Assembly: GCA_934621885.1 (NCBI GenBank)
Contig: CAKTUH010000006.1
Location: forward strand, 1-62,958
DNA length: 62,958 nucleotides
Source of the DNA: an uncultured Collinsella sp.
GTDB taxonomy: Bacteria; Actinomycetota; Coriobacteriia; Coriobacteriales; Coriobacteriaceae
Reading direction: 5' to 3'
The notes beneath the pieces are model-generated. The model had not been told where the DNA came from, did no database searches, and was given only the letters and a program-made list of their open reading frames with translations. The position numbers were made by a program, and so were the translations under genes. Shown one piece after another: positions 1-8,288 of this stretch. Positions within the stretch are counted from its first letter, which is position 1; every line of letters starts with the position of its first letter.

Positions 1-33
1 TCGACGGCCCGAATCCGGCCCTTAGACCAGAAG

Positions 34-60
34 AGCCCGGCACCATAGCGGTACCGGGCT
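34..60 (-). terminator. Possible terminator after tRNA-Arg
   Basis: A GC-rich hairpin with arms AGCCCGG/CCGGGCT, extended with one mismatch, lies 12 bases past the tRNA 3' end on the minus strand. What follows is only weakly U-rich (CTTCTGGTCT), so a terminator or processing hairpin is an inference. Confidence 0.4.
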
Positions 61-71
61 CGGCAAATCTC

Positions 72-147
72 TGGTGCCCCCGGGCGGATTCGAACCGTCG
101 ACACCCGCTTTAGGAGAGCGGTGCTCTATCCCCTGAGCTACGGAGGC
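72..147 (-). tRNA. tRNA-Arg (anticodon CCT)
   Basis: Read on the minus strand this is a 76-base cloverleaf. The acceptor GCCTCCG pairs with CGGGGGC, the D arm is GCTCAGGGGATAGAGC, the anticodon stem CCGCT/AGCGG encloses the loop CTCCTAA (anticodon CCT, reading AGG), and the T loop is GGTTCGAATCC. CCA is encoded at 74-72. Confidence 0.96.
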
Positions 148-210
148 ATGTTGTACTAGTGTAGCAGATTTACGCCACTACCATGCAGTGCATAGCCACT
201 CTTCGAGGGT

Positions 211-264
211 AGTCATTGGGAACGTTCTTTAATGACTAGTCGTTTAAGAACGTCCCCAATGACT
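211..264. repeat. REP-like palindrome, family A copy 1
   Basis: An inverted repeat with about 20-base arms (211-230 and 245-264; core GGGRACGTTCTT/AAGAACGTCCCC) around a GACTAGTC-containing loop. Its right edge overlaps the stop codon of manO. Copies 2 and 3 lie at 3868-3944 and 51181-51229. Confidence 0.85.
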
Positions 265-661
265 AGTTGCCTTTGTGGAAAAAGCTCTTGATAACGGAGG
301 GGATGCTCTTGGCGCCCTTGGCCGTCACGTCGATAAAGTCAGGCGAACGCACGAGCTTGTCCTCGTCAACGTACTTGCGAACCGCGCGCAGCGTCTCTTT
401 GTCGTCGCGCGTCGAAAACGTAAAGTGACCGTTGTCCTTGGTGAAGATGGCAAAACGCGTAATCTTCTTGGTGCCGCGCAAAACCTCGGCGGCAATATAG
501 TCGACCTCGTCCCACGGGATCTGAATATAATCCTCGGGATTGCGCTCGTTATAGTACTCGAACGCCTTATTGCCCACCATCACGTTACCGTGGCTAGTAA
601 GCCCCATCAGGCAGGTTGCCGGCGTTGCCAGATCAACCGTGCTGTTCTGAGATTGCGCCAT
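263..661 (-). CDS. manO: DUF956 family protein (ManO-like) of the mannose PTS operon
   Basis: A 132-residue soluble protein that matches the DUF956/ManO family as I recall it. Such proteins are typically encoded last in mannose/glucose PTS operons and are thought to tune PTS expression; the mechanism is not settled. The ATG at 661 (MAQSQ) is preceded by GGAGGG about 10 bases upstream. The reading frame extends 17 codons further but without a ribosome site. The gene follows manZ after a 120-base gap that holds a hairpin (691-725), so it is probably transcribed less than manXYZ. Its TAG stop overlaps a REP-like palindrome. Confidence 0.82.
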   Translation of the reverse strand: MAQSQNSTVDLATPATCLMGLTSHGNVMVGNKAFEYYNERNPEDYIQIPWDEVDYIAAEVLRGTKKITRFAIFTKDNGHFTFSTRDDKETLRAVRKYVDEDKLVRSPDFIDVTAKGAKSIPSVIKSFFHKGN

Positions 662-690
662 GCGCGCCTCGCCCTCCAAATAAAACAATC

Positions 691-725
691 GGACCGCATC
701 CAGTGTACCCACCGGGTGCGGTCCG
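691..725 (-). terminator. Hairpin between manZ and manO (partial terminator)
   Basis: On the minus strand GGACCGCACCC pairs with GGATGCGGTCC (11 pairs, one G-U) and is followed by GATTGTTTTATTT. This is a plausible leaky terminator that lowers manO expression relative to manXYZ. Confidence 0.6.
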
Positions 726-781
726 TTTCAATGGCTCAAAAGCCCTTGCTCAGCAAACCTCGGTCTTAAGCCGAAGCGTGC

Positions 782-1702
782 TTACATGAAGCCGCAGACG
801 CGACCGATGATGCCGACGGCGAAGAGAGCCAGGATGATGACGATCGGGCTGACCTTCTTCTTGAGGAGCTTGCAGACCAGCAGGGTCAGGCACACGGCGG
901 CAAGGCCGGGGATGAGCTGATCGAGGTTGGCCTGAAGCGTGGTGACCTTCACCTGATCAAGGGCGGTGGCACCGACGGAGTTGTACATCGTCAGCGCTTC
1001 CTTGACGCCCTCGGAACCGGAAGGCAGGTTGGCCCAGTCAATGAAGGCACCAGCGGACTGCGTGACCTTGGAGACGACCGGGGTGAAGGAGATGGACACC
1101 CAGCGCTCGACCAGGGCACCGATGATGAACATACCCAGGATGGAAGCGCCCTCGGTGACCTTGCCCATCAGACCACCGGAGAGGTCCTTGGCGATGGAGG
1201 AGCCGACCTTGTAGCCAAACTCCTGCGTGTACCACAGGAAAGCGTAACGGATGATGTTCCACGCGAAGAAGAACAGCAGCGGGCCGGCAATGCTGCCGGA
1301 CAGGGCCATGGAAGCGCCCAGAGCGCCCAGGATCGGGCGAAGGGTGAACCAGAAGGCAGGGTCGCCGACGCCGGCGAGCGGGCCCATCATACCGACCTTA
1401 ACGCCCTGGATGGCGACGTCGTCAATCGGAGCACCGTTGGCGCGCTCCTCCTCGAGAGCGAGGGTAACGCCAATGACGGGGGCGGAAACATAGGGATGGG
1501 TGTTATAGAACTCCAGGTGACGCTTAAGAGCGGCAATCTGGTCATCCTTGCTGGTGTAGAGCTTCTTGATCGCAGGGATCATTGCGAAGCACCAGCCGCC
1601 ATTCTGCATACGCTCGTAGTTCCACGAGCCCTGAAGGAACTGATGACGGAAGCAAACCTTCTTGCGGTCAGCCTTGGTAAGCTGAATCTTGTTCTCTGCC
1701 AT
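782..1702 (-). CDS. manZ: PTS mannose/fructose/sorbose family transporter, subunit IID
   Basis: A 306-residue EIID subunit of a mannose-class PTS permease. With IIC it forms the membrane channel that takes up mannose, glucose, glucosamine or similar hexoses coupled to phosphorylation by IIAB. The N-terminal part reads KADRKKVCFRHQFLQGSWNYERMQNGG, split here as a recognisable EIID start block followed by YVSAPVIGVTLALEEERA and GPLAGVGDP. Hydrophobic segments lie in the C-terminal half. The ATG at 1702 has AGGAGGGG 10 bases upstream; an in-frame GTG at 1711 is too close to that site. It starts 16 bases after manY ends. Confidence 0.93.
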   Translation of the reverse strand: MAENKIQLTKADRKKVCFRHQFLQGSWNYERMQNGGWCFAMIPAIKKLYTSKDDQIAALKRHLEFYNTHPYVSAPVIGVTLALEEERANGAPIDDVAIQGVKVGMMGPLAGVGDPAFWFTLRPILGALGASMALSGSIAGPLLFFFAWNIIRYAFLWYTQEFGYKVGSSIAKDLSGGLMGKVTEGASILGMFIIGALVERWVSISFTPVVSKVTQSAGAFIDWANLPSGSEGVKEALTMYNSVGATALDQVKVTTLQANLDQLIPGLAAVCLTLLVCKLLKKKVSPIVIILALFAVGIIGRVCGFM

Positions 1703-1718
1703 ATGTATCACTCCCCTC

Positions 1719-2537
1719 CTACTCGTAATCGTTCAGAATGTCGCCGAGCGGGTCGCCGGAGCCACCGCCCATGCCGCCACCCTGCTTGGCCAGATCCTTA
1801 AGGCCAAGGTAGATAAGGGCAAGGGAGATGCCGATGAGGCCCAGGGCGATCAGCGTGAGCTGAGGGATGGCAGCAAGGACAAAGCCGAGGATGAAGAACG
1901 GCCAGGTCTCCTTGGTGGCCATCATGTTGATGACCATGGCGTAACCGACGGAAGCGACCATGCCGCCGCCGACAGCCATGCCGCCGGACAGCCAGTCAGG
2001 CATAGCGTTGAGCGCGTTGGTAACGGCCTCGGCCGGGATGATGCACAGCAGGACGGCCGGGATGGCGATACGAAGGCCCTGCATGAGGATGGCAGCGTAC
2101 TGCCAGCGCTCGATGCCGGCGAAATCGCCCTTCTCGGCGCAACCGTCCATGGCGTGAGCAATAGCGGTAGCCAGAGTACGGCAGATCATGGTCAGGAACA
2201 GGCCGGCGACCGACAGCGGGACGGCGACGGCGATGGCTGCGGTAACGGCCTTCGACGGATCGGTAGCGCCGCCGTTGAGGGCGAGCACCATGATGATCGA
2301 AGAAGCGACCGATGCCAGAGCAGCGTCAGGCGCGACGGCGGCGCCGACGTTAGCCCAGCCAAGGGCCATCATCTGGAGCGAACCGCCCAGGAGGATACCC
2401 TCCTGAAGGTGACCGGTTACGAGACCGATAAGCGTGCATGCCACGAGCGGCTGATGGAACTGGAACTCATCCAGAATGCCTTCCATACCGGCAAGCAACG
2501 CGACAATCGCAACAAGCAGAATAGTGATTGCAGACAT
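1719..2537 (-). CDS. manY: PTS mannose/fructose/sorbose family transporter, subunit IIC
   Basis: A 272-residue integral membrane EIIC protein, the usual length for the family, with many alanine/glycine-rich hydrophobic stretches (for example VATPAVLLCIIPAEAV-type segments and MVASVGYAMVIN). It forms the sugar translocation path with ManZ. The C-terminal tail is a short cytoplasmic glycine-rich segment (GGGMGGGSGDP). The ATG at 2537 follows a GGAGGG ribosome site. It lies 18 bases downstream of manX and 16 upstream of manZ, so the three genes form one operon. Confidence 0.93.
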   Translation of the reverse strand: MSAITILLVAIVALLAGMEGILDEFQFHQPLVACTLIGLVTGHLQEGILLGGSLQMMALGWANVGAAVAPDAALASVASSIIMVLALNGGATDPSKAVTAAIAVAVPLSVAGLFLTMICRTLATAIAHAMDGCAEKGDFAGIERWQYAAILMQGLRIAIPAVLLCIIPAEAVTNALNAMPDWLSGGMAVGGGMVASVGYAMVINMMATKETWPFFILGFVLAAIPQLTLIALGLIGISLALIYLGLKDLAKQGGGMGGGSGDPLGDILNDYE

Positions 2538-2555
2538 GTATCGGACCCTCCTTTA

Positions 2556-3545
2556 CTATGCTTGAGCGGCCAGTTCGGCCTTAGCTTTCTTCAACATGGC
2601 GTCGAGATCCTCGGAGGAATCCGAAGGAACCTTGCGGACCTCGAACTTGACGCCCTTGGCCTTGAGGGCCTCGAGAGTCTTGACGTCGTCATCGCCCATA
2701 GCGACGGCGTTGGTGACGACGACCTTGCCCTTGGAGTGGGCCATGGAACCGATGTTGACTTCCTTGATGTCGACGCCGGCCTCGATGGCCTTGAGCAGAT
2801 CCTGCGGGTTCTCGAAGAGCAGCATCGCCTTGGTGTCACCAAAGCGCGTGTCCTTGACGACCTCGGCCATCTTCTTGATGGGCACGACGTTGGCATGGAC
2901 TCCCGGAGGGGCAGCCTGCTCGATCATGGTCTTGCGGAGCTCGTCGTGAGCAACGCCGTCGGAAACCACGATGATGCGGTTGGGGTTGATCTGCTTGGTC
3001 CACGTAGTGGCCACCTGACCATGAAGCAGACGGGTGTCGATACGGACGTGGGCAATCTTGATGTGCCCGTCGCCGATGACCGTTCCCGGAGGGATGGCGC
3101 CTGCAGGAGCAGCGGCGGCCGCAGCCGGCTTCTTCTCCTCGGGCTCCAGAGACTCGGGCTTGACGCGCACGCCAGCCTTAGCCTCAGTCACGAGATGTTT
3201 TGCGATCGCATGTGCAGTGTTCTTTGCGTCAAAGCGCTGCGAATATGCCTCGATGAGCATAGGCAGGTTGACACCGGTGACGATAGCCCAGGAATCGTGG
3301 CCCTCGATGAGCCCGCTGATCTGGTTGAACGGCGTGCCGCCCCACAGATCAACGAGGAAGAGCACCTGCTCCTGGTCCTCGAAGGAAGCGATTGCTTCCT
3401 CGACCTTGGCACGGAAGTCGTCGGGGCCCATGCTCGGCTCGAGCGAGACCACGGCTACAGACGGCTGATCGCCAAAGACCATCGAGCCCGTCTGCTTGAT
3501 TCCAGCAGCCAAGTCCCCGTGGCTAGCAAGAACAATACTTACCAT
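2556..3545 (-). CDS. manX: PTS mannose family IIAB fusion protein
   Basis: A 329-residue cytoplasmic phosphotransfer protein. Residues about 1-130 are an EIIA(Man) domain with the phospho-acceptor histidine near position 9 in VLASHGDLA, followed by the LVDLWGGTPFN block. An Ala/Pro-rich linker (about 145-160) leads to an EIIB domain whose active histidine is in DTRLLHGQV at about 178. HPr phosphorylates IIA, which passes phosphate to IIB and then to the sugar. I chose the ATG at 3545, which has AGGAGG 7 bases upstream, over an adjacent GTG. First gene of manXYZ-manO; a 400-base promoter region precedes it. Confidence 0.93.
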   Translation of the reverse strand: MVSIVLASHGDLAAGIKQTGSMVFGDQPSVAVVSLEPSMGPDDFRAKVEEAIASFEDQEQVLFLVDLWGGTPFNQISGLIEGHDSWAIVTGVNLPMLIEAYSQRFDAKNTAHAIAKHLVTEAKAGVRVKPESLEPEEKKPAAAAAAPAGAIPPGTVIGDGHIKIAHVRIDTRLLHGQVATTWTKQINPNRIIVVSDGVAHDELRKTMIEQAAPPGVHANVVPIKKMAEVVKDTRFGDTKAMLLFENPQDLLKAIEAGVDIKEVNIGSMAHSKGKVVVTNAVAMGDDDVKTLEALKAKGVKFEVRKVPSDSSEDLDAMLKKAKAELAAQA

Positions 3546-3612
3546 CACATAACCTCCTTTTTGTCTACGTAATTCCTACACGACATGAAAGGAGTATACC
3601 TGTTTGCTTTGT

Positions 3613-3820
3613 GGAATTATAGCTAAAACTGCAAATGGTTGGATTATTTGTTTAAACGTCTAGGTTTGTTACAAGTTGATTACATTGCTGATTTTTGACT
3701 CATTACCCGCCAAGGCGTCGCTCATCAAACCTTACATTTTGCAGATACAAGCAGGCTGTTCATTAATATAGTTTTTAGGCAAGCGCGAATGCGCTTGTAC
3801 TGTCGCTATTTTGTTTAAAC
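3613..3820 (-). promoter_or_regulatory. Candidate man operon promoter and GTTTAAAC pair
   Basis: A consensus -10 TATAAT occurs on the minus strand at 3621-3616, about 70 bases before manX; no good -35 is visible. Two near-identical stretches with the palindrome GTTTAAAC (3650-3657 and 3813-3820, both preceded by a TATTT-like run) lie upstream and could be regulator sites. The rest of 3546-3867 is AT-rich with no gene seen. Confidence 0.4.
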
Positions 3821-3867
3821 AGACATAACTTGACTATTAGCATGACTTATGCACTAGCGCAAGTAGC

Positions 3868-3944
3868 CATTGGGGACGTTCTTAAACGACTAGTCGTTGG
3901 GGACGTTCTTGATTGACTAGTCATTTAAGAACGTCCCCAACGAC
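3868..3944. repeat. REP-like palindrome, family A copy 2
   Basis: Two direct copies of the left arm (GGGGACGTTCTT at 3871-3882 and 3899-3910) and one right arm (AAGAACGTCCCC from 3927). The 3893-3910/3927-3944 pair is an 18-base perfect inverted repeat around GACTAGTC. It ends 4 bases from the hypA stop codon. Confidence 0.85.
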
Positions 3945-3948
3945 CAAG

Positions 3949-4386
3949 TTAGGCGATGCGGAGGGGGTTGGCGGCGTCGACGGCATCGGGGGTGTCGGCG
4001 GGAGCAGTCGGGCCGCCCGAGGCGGCGTCCGCCGGGTCCTCGTCGGGAGTCTCGATCTGCTTGATCATGACCTCTTGGCCCTGCAGCAGATAGGTCTCGC
4101 CGCTGCCGCAATGGGGGCAGGTCTTACCTTGCTCGACCGTCGCGTAATCCCGTCCGCATGCCTCGCAGTGCGTCACGGCCTCGACAGGCTCCACGACAAG
4201 CTCCGCGCCCTGCGTGATGGGCTTTTTATCTGCTGCCCAGCGCCAAGCATCGAGCATCAAGTCGGGAACGACGCCCGAGACCTCGCCCAGCAGCAACGTC
4301 ACACTCGAAACGCGTCGCACGCCATGAGCGCGCGCCACATTCTCAACATCGCGAATGATGTGATACACGATTCCCAATTCATGCAC
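3949..4386 (-). CDS. hypA: Hydrogenase maturation nickel chaperone HypA
   Basis: A 145-residue HypA. It starts MHELGI, in which His2 is part of the nickel site in the family, and carries a zinc-binding pair CEACG (about 75-79) and CPHCG (about 92-96). It delivers nickel to the large subunit of [NiFe] hydrogenase with HypB. The last 25 residues are an acidic, Ala/Pro-rich extension not typical of HypA. The start codon is GTG with only a weak GGAAG upstream, and that purine run abuts the last hairpin of a structured element (4395-4538). It is separated by about 36 kb from hypFCDE in this window. Confidence 0.92.
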   Translation of the reverse strand: MHELGIVYHIIRDVENVARAHGVRRVSSVTLLLGEVSGVVPDLMLDAWRWAADKKPITQGAELVVEPVEAVTHCEACGRDYATVEQGKTCPHCGSGETYLLQGQEVMIKQIETPDEDPADAASGGPTAPADTPDAVDAANPLRIA

Positions 4387-4394
4387 TTTTTCTT

Positions 4395-4538
4395 CCGCCG
4401 TTCTAACGAACGGCGGTCGGCTTGACGCTGCGCGAGCCCCAGACGGGCGATCTGCCTTTCAATCGTCGGGCATGGGCAAAAGCCCTATGCCCTCCTCTTT
4501 CAAGGCACCTCGCCACGCCTGGGACCCGCTCGCTGTCC
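4395..4538 (-). ncRNA. Candidate structured RNA element, copy 1
   Basis: Minus strand, between the oxidoreductase stop and the hypA start. Stem P1 pairs 4533-4519 with 4442-4432 (GCGAGC..CCCAG/CTGGGGCTCGC). P2 is GCGAggTGCC (4513-4504) with GGCAgaTCGC (4456-4447). A nested hairpin is framed by two TTGAAA copies. A conserved GCAGCGTCAAGCC run follows, then hairpin P3 (CCGCCGTTC/GAACGGCGG, 4395-4416), which ends 8 bases before the hypA GTG. Copies 2 and 3 share the lower-case and TGCC/GGCA bases but have different stem sequences. Confidence 0.55.
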
Positions 4539-4577
4539 AACCGCCCTCTGCGCCGTTCGCTTACTCGTTACGCTCTT

Positions 4578-7355
4578 TTACTTCTTCCCGAATTTTATCT
4601 TGATAGCGCGCTTTAGCGCGTACTTGCCTAGGCTGGGAAGCTTTTGCTCGTATTTGACCATCGTTGAGCACTCGGGGCGATCGCGATCCAGGTGGATGGC
4701 ATCGAACGCGCACTTGGTGGTGCACAGACCGCAGCCGATGCACTTGTTGGGGTCGACGATCGAGGCGCCGCAGCCCAGGCAGCGGGCGGTCTCGGCGCGC
4801 ACCTGCTCCTCGGTAAAGGTCTCGACGTACTCGCTAAACGGCGTGGCCTTCTCGCGCTCGCGGTCCACGTGGGCAACCTCGCGGCTCGCGTTGTCGTAGC
4901 TCTCGATCACGACATCGTCGCGATCAAGCGCGGTGTAGCGACGCTGGTTGCGGCCGATGGTGAGCGTAGAGCCCGGCTGCACAAAGCGATGGATGGACAC
5001 GGCCGCCTCGTGGCCAGCGGCGATGGCATCGATGGCAAAGCTCGGACCGGTGTAGACGTCGCCGCCCACAAAGATGTCGGGCTCGGCGGTCTGGTAGGTC
5101 TGAGGGTCGGCGAGAGCGCCCTGGCCGCGGCCAAGCTCCACCTTGGAGCCGGCCAGCAGGTCGCCCCACACGATGGACTGACCGATCGACATGACTACAC
5201 GGTCGGCGTCGACACGGCGCAGGTCGTTCTCGTCGTACTCGGGCGCAAAACGGCCCTCGTCGTCAAAGACACGCGTGCAGCGCTTAAAGGTAATGCCGCA
5301 CACGTGACCGGCCTCGTCCAGATGGACCTCCTTGGGGCCCCAACCGCAGCTGATGTGCGCGCCGTCCTCGATGGCCTCGCGGCGCTCCTCCTCGCTGGCG
5401 GGCATCTGCGCCTCGCTCTCCAGGCAGAACATCTCAACGTGCTCGGAACCCAGGCGGCAGGCGTTGCGGGCCACATCGATGGCCACGTTGCCGCCGCCCA
5501 CCACGATGGTGCGACCGGGCAGCGCGTCAACCTTGCCACTGTTGACCTCGCGCAAGAAGTCGACGGCGACGGTCACGTCCTCGGCATCCTCGCCCGGAAT
5601 ACCGGCAAGGCGGCCACCTTGGCAGCCAATGGCCACGTAGAAGGCCTTAAAGCCCTGCGCGCGCAGCTCGTCGAGCGTCACATCGCGGCCGACTTCCACG
5701 CCGTAGCGGAACTCGGCGCCCATCAGGCGGATGACCTCGACCTCGGCCTCGATAACATCCTTCTGCAGCTTAAAGCTGGGAATGCCGTAGGTGAGCATGC
5801 CGCCCGGGCGCTCGTTCTTCTCGAACACGACGGGCTTGTAGCCCTTCTCGGCCAGGTAGAAAGCGCAGGACAGGCCGGCCGGGCCGGCACCGATGATGGC
5901 AATCTTCTGATCGAAGCCGCCGGCGCGCGTCGGGGTCACCACAGGCGGAACATAGCGGGTCGCGGCATCCAGATCGCGCTGGGCGATGAACTTCTTGACC
6001 TCGTCGATGGCCACGGCCTCGTCCACGCGACCGCGGGTGCAGGCGTCCTCACAGCGGCGGTTGCACACGCGACCGCAGATAGCGGGTAGCGGGTTCTCGC
6101 GCTTGATGAGCGCCAGGGCCTCGTCATAGCGGCCCTGGGCCGCAAGCTTCAAATAGCCCTGAACGGCGACATGCGCAGGGCAGGCCGTCTTGCAGGGCGC
6201 CGTGCCGGACTCATGTGTCTCGATGCGGTTGTCGTTGCGGTAGTTGGGCGACCACTTGGTGTGATCCCACTTGGTGGCATCGGGCAGCTCCTGGCGCGGA
6301 TACTCGGGCACGCGCCCGCCGGCCTTTTTGCTGCAGAGCTTCTGGCCCAGCTTGGCGGCGCCGGCCGGGCACACCTCAACGCAGCGGCCGCAGGCCACAC
6401 ACTTGTCCTTCTCGACCTTGGCGACGTAGGCCGAACGCGACAGGTTGGGCGTGTTGAACAGCTGCGAGGTGCGCAGGGCGTAGCACACGTTGACGTTGCA
6501 GTTGCAGATGGCGAAGATCTTGTTCTCGCCGTCAATGTTGGTGATCTGGTGCACAAAGCCATTGTCCTCGGCCTGGCGCAGAATGTCGTAGACCTCCTCG
6601 CGCGTCACATAATGACCGCGGTCGGTCTCGACCACGTAGTCGGCCATATCGCCCACGGCGATGCACCAATCGGCCGGGTCGTCGGCGCAGCCCTCGCCCA
6701 TCACGCGGCGGCTCGCGCGGCAGCTGCAGGTGCTGGCGGCATACTTGCCCTCGTATTTGTCGAGCCAGTGCTCGATATGCTCAATGGGCACCGAGGTGCT
6801 CGCGGCGTCAATGGCCTTCTCGACCGGAATGACATGCATGCCGATACCGGCACCTCCGGGCGGCACCATCGGCGTAGCCTTGGACAGCGGGCCTTTGGAT
6901 GCCTGTTCAAAGAACTTGGCGTAGACCGGGTGCTCCTCGAGCTGGCTCACGCGCATGTTGAGGAACTCGGCAGAACCCGGCACCAGCATGGGCAGCACCC
7001 ACTGCTTGGCACGCTCGGGGTTTTCCCAGTTGTACTCGAGCAAGCCCGTGTAGCTCATGTCGTCGAGCATCTTCTCGATATCGGCCTCGGGCATACCGGT
7101 GAGCTTGACCATCTCGGGCAGCGTGTAGGGACGGCGCATCTTCATCTTGCAGAGCACTTCGGCCTGCTCGTCGGTCGCGGCCTCGGCAAACGACCAGTAC
7201 TCGTAGCCCAGCAGCTCATCGCGATGGAGCAGGCGGTTGGTGCAGTGCTCGCACAGTTTGACGATGGCCTCGCGCGGATGCTCCGGCAGCGGCGGCACAA
7301 ACTCCGCGCCGATGTCGGGCTCGGTATAGCTAATCCCCGGTCCGTTGAGAATCAT
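4578..7355 (-). CDS. Fe-S/FAD pyridine-nucleotide oxidoreductase (GltD-like fusion)
   Basis: A 925-residue multidomain flavoprotein, presumably cytoplasmic. The first ~300 residues form an N-terminal region with cysteine motifs (CEHC near 30, CSCR near 215, CNCNVNVC near 285). A 4Fe-4S ferredoxin motif follows (CVACGRCVEVCP, about 318). Next come a dihydropyrimidine-dehydrogenase/GltD-type cysteine domain (CKTACP...CGRVCNRRCEDAC), an FAD fold (GAGPAG near 485), an NAD(P) fold (VGGGNVA near 615) and a last 4Fe-4S motif (CIGCGLCTTKC, about 870). It probably moves electrons between NAD(P)H and ferredoxin-like carriers; the real substrate is unknown. The ATG at 7355 (MILNGPG) has GAAGG upstream. 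Divergent from a TetR gene with shared operators. Confidence 0.8.
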   Translation of the reverse strand: MILNGPGISYTEPDIGAEFVPPLPEHPREAIVKLCEHCTNRLLHRDELLGYEYWSFAEAATDEQAEVLCKMKMRRPYTLPEMVKLTGMPEADIEKMLDDMSYTGLLEYNWENPERAKQWVLPMLVPGSAEFLNMRVSQLEEHPVYAKFFEQASKGPLSKATPMVPPGGAGIGMHVIPVEKAIDAASTSVPIEHIEHWLDKYEGKYAASTCSCRASRRVMGEGCADDPADWCIAVGDMADYVVETDRGHYVTREEVYDILRQAEDNGFVHQITNIDGENKIFAICNCNVNVCYALRTSQLFNTPNLSRSAYVAKVEKDKCVACGRCVEVCPAGAAKLGQKLCSKKAGGRVPEYPRQELPDATKWDHTKWSPNYRNDNRIETHESGTAPCKTACPAHVAVQGYLKLAAQGRYDEALALIKRENPLPAICGRVCNRRCEDACTRGRVDEAVAIDEVKKFIAQRDLDAATRYVPPVVTPTRAGGFDQKIAIIGAGPAGLSCAFYLAEKGYKPVVFEKNERPGGMLTYGIPSFKLQKDVIEAEVEVIRLMGAEFRYGVEVGRDVTLDELRAQGFKAFYVAIGCQGGRLAGIPGEDAEDVTVAVDFLREVNSGKVDALPGRTIVVGGGNVAIDVARNACRLGSEHVEMFCLESEAQMPASEEERREAIEDGAHISCGWGPKEVHLDEAGHVCGITFKRCTRVFDDEGRFAPEYDENDLRRVDADRVVMSIGQSIVWGDLLAGSKVELGRGQGALADPQTYQTAEPDIFVGGDVYTGPSFAIDAIAAGHEAAVSIHRFVQPGSTLTIGRNQRRYTALDRDDVVIESYDNASREVAHVDREREKATPFSEYVETFTEEQVRAETARCLGCGASIVDPNKCIGCGLCTTKCAFDAIHLDRDRPECSTMVKYEQKLPSLGKYALKRAIKIKFGKK

Positions 7356-7448
7356 GGTTGTCCCTTCTCTTGCCGCAGCCCGGCGAGACCGCAGCGCCCC
7401 TCTTTTTTTGCAGGTCGGGCATGCCCCCATGCCGTTCACCCGCCATTG

Positions 7449-7486
7449 TTGACATTGTGTCAAAAATAGTATTGACGAACCGTCAA
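7449..7486. promoter_or_regulatory. Twin operators of the TetR regulator
   Basis: Two inverted repeats of the form TTGAC-N5-GTCAA (7449-7463 and 7472-7486), centres 23 bases apart, in the divergent gap between the oxidoreductase and the TetR gene. Allowing one mismatch they extend to TGTTGAC-N5-GTCAACA. TetR binding is inferred from position and symmetry. Confidence 0.7.
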
Positions 7487-7544
7487 CAATATTCAAGACT
7501 GTTAGGCGAACGGTTGGGCAAAAGAGGACGAAAGGCGGCAAAAC

Positions 7545-8225
7545 ATGAGCAACAACACGGCAGATACCTCCGTGGTCGATGCTGTCCCCGCCGTCGATGC
7601 CGCCGCGACAGCCGACGGCGCGGCAAAGCGCCTGACGGGTGACGAACGCCGCCGCGAGATCCTCGATGCCGTGCGCACCGTAAGCTCCGAGCTGGGTGTA
7701 TCCCACCTTTCGGTATCGGCCGTGACCAAGCGGGCCGGCTGCACGCGTTCGCTGTTCTACCACTACTTTGCCGATATGGACGCCGCCGTCACCGCCGTTA
7801 TGGACGAGGCGATCGACGGCTTTATCTCCGAGCTCGAGCAGTGGAACGCCAGCCGCACCGTTGGCGATATCGAAGGCGCGCTCGACACCGTCGCCCCGCT
7901 CTTTAAGCGCCTGGTCGCCAGCGGCCACGAGCTGCCGAGTACGCTCACCTCAAGCAGTGGCGCGCTCTACGGCGGCTTTCTGCACAACGTGGTCCAGCGT
8001 GTGGCGCAGTATATCTGCGACACCACCGTGGTGGATTTTGTCGCCCATCATGAGCTACGCATCGACCATGTCTACGAGACGTTCTACACCCTCATCATGG
8101 GGTTGTTGATGTATATCCGCACGCACCCCGATGTGCCCGACGAGACGGTCAAGGAAATCATCGCCTCGACACTCCACATCGAGGGTTATACCGCCAAGTA
8201 TCCGGAGCGCAAGCCCCAGAACTGA
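7545..8225 (+). CDS. TetR family transcriptional regulator
   Basis: A 226-residue one-component regulator. Residues about 30-85 are a TetR DNA-binding domain (RREILDAVRTVSSELGVSHLSV, shown here as its two halves RREILDAVRTVSSE and LGVSHLSVSAVTKRAG, then CTRSLFYHYF). The rest is an all-helical ligand/dimer domain. An Ala/Asp-rich 28-residue leader precedes the domain. It is transcribed away from the oxidoreductase across twin TTGAC-N5-GTCAA sites, so it probably represses both that gene and its own operon with the DUF5692 gene, which starts 63 bases downstream. Ligand unknown. Confidence 0.85.
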   Translation: MSNNTADTSVVDAVPAVDAAATADGAAKRLTGDERRREILDAVRTVSSELGVSHLSVSAVTKRAGCTRSLFYHYFADMDAAVTAVMDEAIDGFISELEQWNASRTVGDIEGALDTVAPLFKRLVASGHELPSTLTSSSGALYGGFLHNVVQRVAQYICDTTVVDFVAHHELRIDHVYETFYTLIMGLLMYIRTHPDVPDETVKEIIASTLHIEGYTAKYPERKPQN

Positions 8226-8288
8226 CGACATTTGGCCAAACTGCCCGCGATCAGAAGAGGGGCCGCGGGCGTGTGAAAGGAGAGCAGC

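Noticed and set aside
211..264. Simple intrinsic terminator for manO
   Set aside because: No U-tract follows, and the same arms recur at 3868 and 51181, so a repeat family is the better description, though terminator use is not excluded.
4395..4538. A nickel/cobalt riboswitch before hypA
   Set aside because: It would fit the gene, but the two other copies lie downstream of unrelated genes in the opposite sense, and I cannot match the conserved bases to that riboswitch class.
7356..7928. A 191-codon N-terminal extension of the oxidoreductase frame
   Set aside because: It would cover the operators and half of the divergent TetR gene. The ATG at 7355 has its own ribosome site and starts the recognisable protein.
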